From IMG/VR virus record IMGVR_UViG_3300028800_000005, positions 48,018 through 112,017 of that record: 64,000 nucleotides of DNA; one strand, 5' to 3'. The position numbers and the translations under genes were made by a program. Below the pieces are notes generated by a model. It was given only the letters and a program-made list of their open reading frames with translations. It did not search any database and was not told the origin of the DNA. Shown piece by piece: positions 49,333 to 55,200 of the stretch (position 1 is the stretch's first letter; every line of letters starts with the position of its first letter). The DNA comes from a virus.

Positions 49333-49497
49333 ATGAAGAAACTGCGAGACCTGCTACTGAGCAGCCGGGACAGCCTCCAGGAGGCCCTGGCTGAGGCTGA
49401 GACGCTCGGGGACACCGGGCTGTATAACGAGGTAGACGAGGCGCTGGCTGGTGTTGAGACCGCCCTTAGCGACCTCCGGGACCTGTTTCCAGAGTGA
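49333..49497 (+). CDS. Small acidic helical protein (54 aa)
   Basis: ATG 49333 after GAGAGGTACGGGG; the upstream in-frame start is at the promoter. Acidic coiled-coil-like (EALAEAETLGDTGLYNEVDE). Function unknown. Confidence 0.68.
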   Translation: MKKLRDLLLSSRDSLQEALAEAETLGDTGLYNEVDEALAGVETALSDLRDLFPE

Positions 49498-49519
49498 CCC
49501 AGGACACGGGCACCCTGGC

Positions 49520-49547
49520 TTGACCTGGCCCGTTCATCGGGTAAGCT
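49520..49547 (+). promoter_or_regulatory. Sigma70-like promoter
   Basis: TTGACC (49520-49525), 16-bp spacer, TAAGCT (49542-49547), before ATG 49585. Confidence 0.55.
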
Positions 49548-49584
49548 GAAGGTACAAGACCCGGAAAGCCAAGGGAGGCACCAC

Positions 49585-49845
49585 ATGGACACCACAGTCA
49601 CCCCGCCAGTCCCCGCCGACGTTCTCGACGAGGTTGCGCAGACGGTCCTGGCCTTCGCTACGTGCGACGCTGACGCTGGCGAGGCAGAGACTGCCTACGT
49701 TCGCGTTATCGGCCCGGACGGCAAGGTTCTGGACTTCTGCGCCCACCACTACAACCTTCTCGAAGTCGACCTGCTCAGTGCCGGTTTCACCGCCGTCATC
49801 GACATCCGGTCGACCCTGGAGCCGCAACCGTCGACGGGGGCCTGA
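49585..49845 (+). CDS. DUF7455-like small zinc protein
   Basis: 86 residues. CDADAGEAETAYVRV and DFCAHHYNLLEVDL follow the pattern of a short actinobacterial/actinophage family with C-x-x-(C/A) ... FCxHH. Located just before the second WhiB gene. Function unknown. Confidence 0.68.
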   Translation: MDTTVTPPVPADVLDEVAQTVLAFATCDADAGEAETAYVRVIGPDGKVLDFCAHHYNLLEVDLLSAGFTAVIDIRSTLEPQPSTGA

Positions 49846-49846
49846 C

Positions 49847-50191
49847 ATGGCCGACCCGCTGGCCTGGAGGCGCGCAGCCCGCTGTGGCAGCTACCAGGTT
49901 GCCCCTGGTGAGCAGTGGCCGTGGGACACCGACCGGTTGCGCGGGAAGCGCGCCGCGACGGTCATGGCCGAGCGCGAGAAGGTCGCCAAGGGAGTCTGCA
50001 CCGGATGCCCCGTGCGCGACCGCTGCCTGACCGAGGGCCTCATGAACGACGTCACCACCGACATGCCAGACGGAATCTGGGGAGGCGCGACGCCAGAGGA
50101 GCGAGCGCCACTTATCGGGAAGCGCATCAAGTGGATTTCCGGGATGCGACGGCTGACTGACCCCGGGACTCCAGTTAGGAAGCGGGCATGA
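49847..50191 (+). CDS. WhiB-like iron-sulfur transcription regulator 2
   Basis: 114 residues from ATG 49847. C13, C51, C54, C60 give the canonical WhiB set with C-x2-C-x5-C, followed by GIWGGATPEER and a basic tail. Closer to the cellular pattern than the 17313 copy. Would bind an Fe-S cluster and the host sigma factor. Confidence 0.88.
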   Translation: MADPLAWRRAARCGSYQVAPGEQWPWDTDRLRGKRAATVMAEREKVAKGVCTGCPVRDRCLTEGLMNDVTTDMPDGIWGGATPEERAPLIGKRIKWISGMRRLTDPGTPVRKRA

Positions 50192-50301
50192 TATGGGTAA
50201 TTCTCGCCCTTGCGGGCCTGCTGGCCCTGGTCCTGGCCGCACACAGCGCGCCAACACGGCCCAAAGGGTCACCCCGGCCAAAGAGGAGGCCACCGAAGTG
50301 A
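50188..50301 (+). CDS. Transmembrane microprotein (37 aa)
   Basis: ATG 50188 in ATGA overlap with the WhiB stop. Hydrophobic residues 1-18 (MIWVILALAGLLALVLAA) and a basic Pro-rich tail. The overlapping 184-codon frame from 50193 shares the later part of the next gene only; this short gene fits the coupling pattern better. Confidence 0.6.
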   Translation: MIWVILALAGLLALVLAAHSAPTRPKGSPRPKRRPPK

Positions 50302-50747
50302 GGATTCCAAGTCCCGTCGCGAAAGCAGCGATCGACGTCTCACAGCTTAACCAGATCCTGGGGACTGACTCGGCTGAATCGGTCCTGCTGGCTGCCATGA
50401 CCCGTAACCGGCGTGAGGTTCTGGCCCAGGTCGCGGACATGGCCGAGGCCGCCGCTGCCTCCGAGGACGTAGCGGGCCTGGACCCGGGCATCGTCCTGGA
50501 ATGGTTCGCTGCCTACCTGCGGGAAATGCTGCCCGACGAGGACCAGCCGGGAGCGTACGCGCCGAGTGACGGCGACTACGTCGAAGTCCACCTTACCGGG
50601 GTGATCTCCGAGTACGAGATTACCGGCGATGGCGTCCCGACCTTCACCGCCTGGGATATCACGACGGACAACGGCCTGAGCATCCCGCTGGAGTCGCACG
50701 ATTTCCACCAGGCACGGGTCCAGGTGCTCCTGCCGGGGGTAGATTGA
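50298..50747 (+). CDS. Hypothetical protein
   Basis: 149 residues from GTG 50298 with GAGGAGG upstream. Helical first half, beta-rich second half with YVEVHLTGVISEYEITG. Function unknown. Confidence 0.68.
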   Translation: MRIPSPVAKAAIDVSQLNQILGTDSAESVLLAAMTRNRREVLAQVADMAEAAAASEDVAGLDPGIVLEWFAAYLREMLPDEDQPGAYAPSDGDYVEVHLTGVISEYEITGDGVPTFTAWDITTDNGLSIPLESHDFHQARVQVLLPGVD

Positions 50748-50989
50748 TTGCGGCCCTTCTCATTGGCACGGTCGGAACGATCATAGCTAACGCGCTGTGG
50801 TACTTCCTGGCCGCCCGACCGCTGCAACGGCGGGAGAGGGAGGCACTGATAGAACTTCACAGGGCGCATGAGGAGGCAGAGTCCGACCGGGCCCTGTCTG
50901 CCAGGAACCACAAGCGGCTTGCTAAGATCATTAGCAGGCTCGAATACATGGAAGTCAGGGAGGAAGAGAAAAATGGGATGGACCACTGA
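50744..50989 (+). CDS. Membrane-anchored coiled-coil protein
   Basis: 81 residues from TTG 50744, overlapping the previous stop. One N-terminal span (2-22), then a charged helix (LIELHRAHEEAESDRALSA). Function unknown. Confidence 0.66.
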   Translation: MIAALLIGTVGTIIANALWYFLAARPLQRREREALIELHRAHEEAESDRALSARNHKRLAKIISRLEYMEVREEEKNGMDH

Positions 50990-51194
50990 CGGACCCCGCT
51001 CAGTTCACACGGTGACGGGCGCGCACAGCATGCGTGAGCACCGTGAGCGCAAGCGTGACCAGGCCGAGGTCCGTAACGAGATGACCTCACCGGAGCGGCG
51101 CAGGCGCTACCGCTACGACACCGAGTACCGCGACCGGGTCCGTGCCGAGAAGTCGCACGAGTTCCTTAAGTCGACGCTCCCGGAGGAGGCGTAA
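50973..51194 (+). CDS. Small basic hypothetical protein
   Basis: 73 residues from ATG 50973. Highly charged with RRRRYRYDTEYRDRVRAEK; likely nucleic-acid binding or dis­ordered. Function unknown. Confidence 0.64.
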   Translation: MGWTTDGPRSVHTVTGAHSMREHRERKRDQAEVRNEMTSPERRRRYRYDTEYRDRVRAEKSHEFLKSTLPEEA

Positions 51195-51198
51195 CGAC

Positions 51199-51393
51199 AT
51201 GCCCGCCTACGAGTTCAAGTCCGAGGAAACCGGTAAGGTCCGGGAGCTGTGGCTGACCTTCACGGACCTTGAGTCAATGGACGGCGGGTGGACCGAGTAC
51301 GACCACGAGACCGGAGAGCTAGAGCATTACCGCCGGGTATACAACGCCCCGGCAGTTCATTTCCGGGGCAGTGGCTGGGCGTGCAAGTCATGA
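51199..51393 (+). CDS. FmdB-like protein without its zinc cysteines
   Basis: 64 residues from ATG 51199. MPAYEFKSEETGKV and the end YNAPAVHFRGSGWACKS match the frame of FmdB-type zinc ribbons, but the C-x2-C pairs are missing. Probably a decayed or repurposed copy. Confidence 0.6.
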   Translation: MPAYEFKSEETGKVRELWLTFTDLESMDGGWTEYDHETGELEHYRRVYNAPAVHFRGSGWACKS

Positions 51394-51692
51394 CCAGGTC
51401 CCAGCTCTCCGACGACATTGCCGTCAAGGTATCCGGGTTCGCTGGCTCATGGAAGTTCGTCGGCGCGTTCATGGGCGGGGCCGGTGCCTGGATGCTGGTG
51501 AACAGCTTCGCCCACTTCGACGGCCAGGACATATACCTGAACCTGATGATCTCGATAGCGACGACGCTACTGGCGACGTTCATCCTCATGAGGGAGAACC
51601 GGCACCGGCAGCACGACATCGAGGTCCGCAGGGAGCACATGGAGATGACCCGGCAGATAAAGATCCTGCTGGAAAGGGAGACTCATGGATAA
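51390..51692 (+). CDS. DUF1003-like membrane protein
   Basis: 100 residues from ATG 51390. WKFVGAFMGGAGAWMLVNS, a short loop with NLMISIATTLLATFILM, then ENRHRQHD match DUF1003: two spans and a cytosolic charged helix. Function unknown. Confidence 0.72.
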   Translation: MTRSQLSDDIAVKVSGFAGSWKFVGAFMGGAGAWMLVNSFAHFDGQDIYLNLMISIATTLLATFILMRENRHRQHDIEVRREHMEMTRQIKILLERETHG

Positions 51693-51825
51693 CCTTCAGG
51701 ACATGGCTGAGCGCGCGGTCGAGGCGCAGGCGCAGTTCGAGGCGCACTTTGACCACAAGCCGAAGATCGACACACGGACCCCGTCCCAGGTGAAGGACCA
51801 GGCCCGCCGGGAGAACTGGAAGTAA
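51685..51825 (+). CDS. Small hypothetical protein (46 aa)
   Basis: ATG 51685 overlaps the previous gene by 8 bases. Helical, charged. Last gene before the tRNA block. Confidence 0.64.
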   Translation: MDNLQDMAERAVEAQAQFEAHFDHKPKIDTRTPSQVKDQARRENWK

Positions 51826-51828
51826 GTT

Positions 51829-51858
51829 TTGCCACGGGCAGTGTCTGGGCGGTACAAT
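51829..51858 (+). promoter_or_regulatory. Sigma70-like promoter of the tRNA cluster
   Basis: TTGCCA (51829-51834), 18-bp spacer, TACAAT (51853-51858). The first RNA begins only 8 bases after the -10, so transcription probably starts at or near its 5' end. Confidence 0.65.
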
Positions 51859-51865
51859 TCAATAT

Positions 51866-51931
51866 GGCGGTAGCAGGCGCTACGAGAGTCTCATAAGCTC
51901 ACAGGCCGTGGTTCAATTCCCGGTACCGTCA
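51866..51931 (+). tRNA. tRNA-like RNA with CAT anticodon, reduced D arm
   Basis: GGCGGTA pairs with TACCGTC as a 7-bp acceptor with one wobble; CTCATAA fits a 7-base anticodon loop with CAT (Met-like). The T loop TTCAATT is present, but its stem has a bulge, and only about 12 bases remain for the D arm. At 66 nt it is short. Either a degenerate tRNA-Met or a D-armless RNA. Confidence 0.4.
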
Positions 51932-51981
51932 CGAGGAGAGCGTATGGCCCCGAAACTCGGAACACCCGCTGCGTGATCCTA

Positions 51982-52070
51982 GGTCTGCTAGATACCTGCC
52001 CGGCGACGCGGGCAGGTACCCGGGCCGGCGAAAGCCGTTACCGCAGGAGTTCGAATCTCCCGGCAGACCG
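51982..52070 (+). ncRNA. tRNA-like RNA without a normal anticodon arm
   Basis: GGTCTGC (51982-51988) pairs with GCAGACC (52063-52069) and a T arm GGAG-TTCGAAT-CTCC is intact. Between them are a 10-bp hairpin TACCTGCCCG/CGGGCAGGTA (51993-52018) and a small hairpin CGGC-GAAA-GCCG (52026-52037), and no 7-base anticodon loop. Lies between two other tRNA-type elements. Confidence 0.5.
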
Positions 52071-52073
52071 TAA

Positions 52074-52145
52074 TGGCTTGTAACTCAGCGGCAGAGTGGG
52101 TGCCTGTTAAGCACTAGGTCGCAGGTTCGAATCCTGCCAAGCCAG
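52074..52145 (+). tRNA. tRNA-Asn (GTT)
   Basis: A normal cloverleaf: acceptor TGGCTTG/CAAGCCA, D stem ACTC/GAGT, anticodon loop CTGTTAA, T arm GCAGG-TTCGAAT-CCTGC, discriminator G. No CCA is encoded. Confidence 0.9.
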
Positions 52146-52157
52146 CCTGGCACTCCG

Positions 52158-52206
52158 CGTGGTGTTGCCTTTGGGGGCCCTACGGCAACAGGGCCCGACC
52201 ACGTGC
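52158..52206 (+). ncRNA. Predicted nested stem and pseudoknot RNA
   Basis: CGTGGT (52158-52163) pairs with ACCACG (52198-52203); inside, GTTGCC (52164-52169) pairs with GGCAAC (52184-52189). Loop bases GGGCCCT (52175-52181) are complementary to AGGGCCC (52190-52196), giving an H-type pseudoknot. It lies just after tRNA-Asn on the same transcript. GGGCCC is self-complementary, so alternatives exist. Confidence 0.5.
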
Positions 52207-52212
52207 TAAAAA

Positions 52213-52344
52213 CCGTCCGTACCTGAGTGCGGGAGGGACGGGGGCCCTTCGGCGGACTTTCCTCCCCTTTCCCCGCCGGGGGGCCTTATACTTGGGGGGA
52301 CAGAGGCGGCAGAAGAATCGAGACTGTCGCCGCCCCTCCCGAAG
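52213..52344 (+). promoter_or_regulatory. Structured leader of the 52355 gene
   Basis: CCGTCC/GGGACGG forms one hairpin (52213-52240). A TATACT box sits at 52287-52292 without a good -35. Downstream GGCGGC and GCCGCC (52305-52338) would fold in the leader just before AAGAGGAAC and ATG 52355. The long leader suggests controlled or stabilised mRNA. Confidence 0.45.
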
Positions 52345-52354
52345 AGGAACTTAA

Positions 52355-52720
52355 ATGACTGCTTACGCCGATTCCGTCACCGCTGTTTCCGCGCTGACGC
52401 CTGGCCAGCTTGTCCGCTCCGTGTCGACCCGTACCGGGTTCGTGCGCGTCTACGACCCCACGCTCGGCGGGACCGCGACCCGCAGCTCTGCGAACCTCCC
52501 GTCCGTCATCGCCGTGACTCCCAAGAGCCAGTACGACGACGCGGCCCCCTGGTACAGCCAGGGCACGCTGACGAACGGCGCTGACACCGGTACCGCGAAG
52601 GCCGGTGCGGTCTTTATCCAGCTCGCGCCTGCTGCGGCCGACGTCGCTAACGCCAGCTCGGTCCAGTCGTTCTGGGTCGACCCTAGCGCGGTCATCGTCA
52701 CCTCCGTTGGTAACGACTGA
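52355..52720 (+). CDS. Hypothetical beta-rich protein, possibly abundant
   Basis: 121 residues, Ala/Thr/Ser/Val-rich with little charge and strongly GC-ending codons. Its composition is like small phage decoration or structural proteins, but no family is recognised. Stands alone between a structured leader and a new promoter. Confidence 0.7.
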   Translation: MTAYADSVTAVSALTPGQLVRSVSTRTGFVRVYDPTLGGTATRSSANLPSVIAVTPKSQYDDAAPWYSQGTLTNGADTGTAKAGAVFIQLAPAAADVANASSVQSFWVDPSAVIVTSVGND

Positions 52721-52728
52721 CCTTCATT

Positions 52729-52758
52729 TCGACACAGTGGCTCCCCCCGTTGTAGGGT
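52729..52758 (+). promoter_or_regulatory. Sigma70-like promoter
   Basis: TCGACA (52729-52734), 18-bp spacer, TAGGGT (52753-52758). Confidence 0.58.
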
Positions 52759-52806
52759 GATGTCACCGGGGAACCCCTGGTGAGACCCTGACGGGAGGGA
52801 GCCACT

Positions 52807-52968
52807 TTGCATTTGTTCTTGCTGTTTCTGCTTAGTTTTGCGATCGGCCTGGCCGCCTTGCTGGCCTGTGGCGGAGTCGGTGTCCTTGTATACATCCTGG
52901 TACTGTGGGCAGCCTGCGGTAAAGATTTTGTCCGGAAGATAATCCATTATTACCGGGAGCGTTCGTGA
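52807..52968 (+). CDS. Small membrane protein (53 aa)
   Basis: TTG 52807 with GGGAGGGAGCC upstream. Leu/Phe-rich from the first residue through about 36, enough for one or two spans, then a basic end (KIIHYYRERS). Function unknown. Confidence 0.65.
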   Translation: MHLFLLFLLSFAIGLAALLACGGVGVLVYILVLWAACGKDFVRKIIHYYRERS

Positions 52969-53189
52969 TCTGTCCATTTTGCCGCCGGGGCGGCGATTAC
53001 CTGAAGCACGCCGAGAGCAAGGCCGCTGACGCGTACCGCGATTACTTCCGCCGGACAGCGGAGACATGTCATGCCAAGTGCAAGGGTGGTACACACTGTG
53101 ACTGCCAGCACTGGACAGACGCGTCCGGCATTCAGGAGAAGTTCCAGAACAGTCTGCTTTCTACGGGGGAGAACATAAATGAAAACTGA
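52965..53189 (+). CDS. Small cysteine-rich protein
   Basis: 74 residues from GTG 52965. CPFC at the start and CHAKCKGGTHCDC further on, a probable zinc protein. Coupled to the membrane gene. Function unknown. Confidence 0.68.
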   Translation: MICPFCRRGGDYLKHAESKAADAYRDYFRRTAETCHAKCKGGTHCDCQHWTDASGIQEKFQNSLLSTGENINEN

Positions 53190-53370
53190 GGACCGCTGGT
53201 CGGAATCCCACACGCGCCGGATTTCCTTCACGAAGGACGAGGTTGTCGCGGCCCTTGGCGTTACGCCTCCCGGTCCCGGGTACACTACTCACGTATTCAT
53301 GGAGTCTTACAATACGCGGCTCGACGACCAGGGCCCGGAGTTCGTCGTAACATTCAGCAAGCACTCATAG
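53179..53370 (+). CDS. Small hypothetical protein
   Basis: 63 residues; ends in a strand-rich part (EFVVTFSKHS). Overlaps the previous gene by 11 bases. Function unknown. Confidence 0.66.
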   Translation: MKTEDRWSESHTRRISFTKDEVVAALGVTPPGPGYTTHVFMESYNTRLDDQGPEFVVTFSKHS

Positions 53371-53381
53371 GGGGAGGGCCC

Positions 53382-54179
53382 GTGCACCCGGACCAGGCAG
53401 TGGACGCAATGCACCTGGCGTATGACAGGACAGAGCACAAGACAGTTCCGACGGGGTCAGTCGGCCTGGACTACATCCTTGGTGGCGGGTACCCGGTCGG
53501 CCGCTGTTCAGAGATCTACGGCGAGACCTTCACCGGTAAGACGACGCTGGCCCTGGAGGGGGTCCGCCAGATGCAGAAGCTCGGGACAGTGGCCTACATC
53601 GACCTGGCCGGGGACTTCAACCCGGACTACGCGGAGGCGATCGGCATCGACGTCGATGACCTCCTGGTGTTCCACACCCTGAGCTGGCTGTGCCGGTACG
53701 GGGTCGACGAGTGGGTGGACCTCTACGACTTCATAGTCGTGGACGGCCTCCAGACGAAATCTGACGCCCTCTACGTCGAACGGGCCCGCCAGACCGTCCT
53801 GGCCGTCTCCCAGGTCCGTACGGCGCTCTCCGACCCGTACAGGGGTACTACCGGCGGCTACCTGGAGCACGCGAGCGTCCGGGTCCGCATGAGCAAGCGC
53901 GGGGACCTGTACGCGGCTGACGTCTCCCGGAACACCTACGGGAACCCCGGGACGTCCCGGCGGTCCTGCCGGTTCCGTATCGGCCCGGACGGGATCGACC
54001 AGGCTGACGAGGTTTTCGGGCTAGCTGTCCAGACGGGCCTGATCGACACGGAGAGGGGACGGCACTACTTCCGGGGTGATTACCTCGGCCACGGGCGTGA
54101 GGCCGCTCTACGGGCCGTTCTGAGCCGTCCAGAGGGTATCTCGGACCTTGAGGCCGCGCTGGCGGACAAGCTCTGGTAG
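53382..54179 (+). CDS. Second RecA-like ATPase, divergent
   Basis: 265 residues from GTG 53382. TGSVGLDYILGGGYPVGRCSE and Walker A GETFTGKTT are RecA-like, as is FIVVDGLQTKSD. Where RecA has its catalytic Glu after the first strand, this protein has YIDLAGDFNPDYAEA, so the Glu is absent. Shorter than the recombinase at 15135. It may bind ATP and DNA without full recombinase turnover, or act as a mediator. Confidence 0.8.
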   Translation: MHPDQAVDAMHLAYDRTEHKTVPTGSVGLDYILGGGYPVGRCSEIYGETFTGKTTLALEGVRQMQKLGTVAYIDLAGDFNPDYAEAIGIDVDDLLVFHTLSWLCRYGVDEWVDLYDFIVVDGLQTKSDALYVERARQTVLAVSQVRTALSDPYRGTTGGYLEHASVRVRMSKRGDLYAADVSRNTYGNPGTSRRSCRFRIGPDGIDQADEVFGLAVQTGLIDTERGRHYFRGDYLGHGREAALRAVLSRPEGISDLEAALADKLW

Positions 54180-54184
54180 CAGGA

Positions 54185-54223
54185 ACCACCCTGGTTTGAC
54201 ACCTGGCCAGGGTGGTGTATCGT
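54185..54223 (+). promoter_or_regulatory. Hairpin with promoter inside its loop
   Basis: ACCACCCTGG (54185-54194) and CCAGGGTGGT (54207-54216) are perfect 10-bp arms after the RecA-like gene. The loop contains TTGACA (54196-54201); TATCGT follows at 54218-54223 after 16 bp. It combines termination and initiation, and could drive the tRNA-like RNA at 54304. Confidence 0.58.
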
Positions 54224-54303
54224 AGCTAGTGAACGTTAAAACTAAATAAGGGGGACGGACCACCCGGCGCTCAGCGCTCAGGGGGCCTCGCAACCCCCAT
54301 CCA
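54224..54303 (+). other. Leader upstream of the tRNA-like RNA
   Basis: AT-rich start then a GC-rich part with GGGGG/CCCCC hairpin (about 54277-54299) and AGCGCT palindromes. No coding frame supported. Confidence 0.4.
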
Positions 54304-54382
54304 GGCAGGGAGCTGGCAGGTAGCCAGACCCACAGGGGCAGCGGACAGGACGCTGCTGGAGGTTCAATCCCTCCCCTTGCCA
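54304..54382 (+). ncRNA. tRNA-like RNA with an extra mini-hairpin
   Basis: Acceptor GGCAGGG/CCTTGCC (one G-T), D arm CTGG-CAGGTAG-CCAG and T arm GGAGG-TTCAATC-CCTCC are canonical. In the anticodon position are first CCC-ACA-GGG and then CAGCG-GACAGGA-CGCTG, whose 7-base loop lacks the usual T33 and would read CAG. Could be an unusual tRNA-Leu-like or a tRNA mimic. Confidence 0.5.
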
Positions 54383-54408
54383 CGCAGGTACCACTTCAGG
54401 GAGGAATC

Positions 54409-54687
54409 ATGAAGCACACCTGGATGACCAAGAACGACACCAGCCCCGGCTTCTGGGACGGGCACCCCGACATCGGGAACGAGGTCGACGTGTGCGCGCG
54501 TGACGCGGATGACCCGCACAACGGGCCGAAGTGCAAGGACTGCGGATTTAACTTCTGCGAGCACTGCAGCCCGGAGTGCTGGGACGACGATAACTGCGGG
54601 AACGTGAAGGTCCCTGCGGACGGGCCCGCCATGACCGAAGACGAGTTCCGCGCGGTAACGGCGCTACTGCGGCCGGTCGGGTGGTAA
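54409..54687 (+). CDS. Cysteine-rich zinc-binding protein
   Basis: 92 residues. CKDCGFNFCEHCSPEC forms a dense zinc knuckle; the N-terminal HTWMTKNDTSPG and a C-terminal helix flank it. Possibly a RING/FYVE-like fold. Function unknown. Confidence 0.7.
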   Translation: MKHTWMTKNDTSPGFWDGHPDIGNEVDVCARDADDPHNGPKCKDCGFNFCEHCSPECWDDDNCGNVKVPADGPAMTEDEFRAVTALLRPVGW

Positions 54688-54691
54688 ACTT

Positions 54692-54750
54692 GGGGGGAGA
54701 GATTCGCCGGGATCGCTCACGAGTCCTTACGAGTCTCTCCCCCCTTTCTA
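54692..54750 (+). terminator. Terminator with 11-bp stem
   Basis: GGGGGGAGAGA (54692-54702) pairs exactly with TCTCTCCCCCC (54734-54744), followed by TTT. The loop is long (31 bases). Confidence 0.7.
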
Positions 54751-54762
54751 AGTGAGGCGAAT

Positions 54763-55011
54763 ATGGCGGAACCAGACCTGACCACGGTCTACGAGGTCGG
54801 ATGGCATTCGGGCTTTGGCGGGATGTCAAGCACGCACACGCTGAACCCGATCCAGTTCCGGCACCAGCTTCACGAGAAGTTCGGTCACCTGGACTACTTC
54901 GAGATCGCGGGCGCGGGCCGGTACACACCGGACAAGATGCCGGGTGACATCGACCAGTTGCCATCGAACACTAATCCTCCGGCGCAGAAGCCGCCGGGAG
55001 CGCGTCGCTGA
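54763..55011 (+). CDS. Hypothetical protein
   Basis: 82 residues. Folded start (TVYEVGWHSGFGGM) and Pro-rich tail. ATG after AAGTGAGGCG. Function unknown. Confidence 0.67.
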   Translation: MAEPDLTTVYEVGWHSGFGGMSSTHTLNPIQFRHQLHEKFGHLDYFEIAGAGRYTPDKMPGDIDQLPSNTNPPAQKPPGARR

Positions 55012-55035
55012 CGCAAACACAGGGGAGGAACCCAG

Positions 55036-55131
55036 ATGATCATCCTTATCTCGACTGTCGTCCTGGCCGTCCTGTTCGCAGTCTTCGTCCTGGCCGCGAT
55101 GTTCGGTGCGTTCGACCACCTGCCTCACTAG
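55036..55131 (+). CDS. 31-residue transmembrane peptide
   Basis: ATG 55036 after GGGGAGGAACC. A single hydrophobic helix (IILISTVVLAVLFAVFVLAA) with a short polar end. Similar in kind to the peptide at 49184. Function unknown. Confidence 0.6.
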   Translation: MIILISTVVLAVLFAVFVLAAMFGAFDHLPH

Positions 55132-55133
55132 TT

Positions 55134-55165
55134 TTGACCGAACGAGCATCGTCGATGGTATGCTC
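55134..55165 (+). promoter_or_regulatory. Promoter with an operator-like dyad in its spacer
   Basis: TTGACC (55134-55139), 19-bp spacer, TATGCT (55159-55164). GAGCAT (55144-55149) and ATGCTC (55160-55165) make a dyad from the spacer over the -10, a natural site for repression. Confidence 0.55.
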
Positions 55166-55200
55166 GGTCACATGAGCCCTAACCGAAAGAGGTATCCCGG

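Noticed and set aside
50193-50747. A single 184-residue protein from ATG 50193
   Set aside because: The first 35 codons overlap a better-coupled membrane microprotein at 50188 and lack a ribosome site; GTG 50298 has GAGGAGG.
51982-52070. tRNA-Sec
   Set aside because: The acceptor and T arms fit loosely, but there is no TCA anticodon and no 7-base anticodon loop.
52074-52145. tRNA as an attachment site
   Set aside because: No integrase or repressor-type lysogeny module is seen in the window, so an att role has no support.
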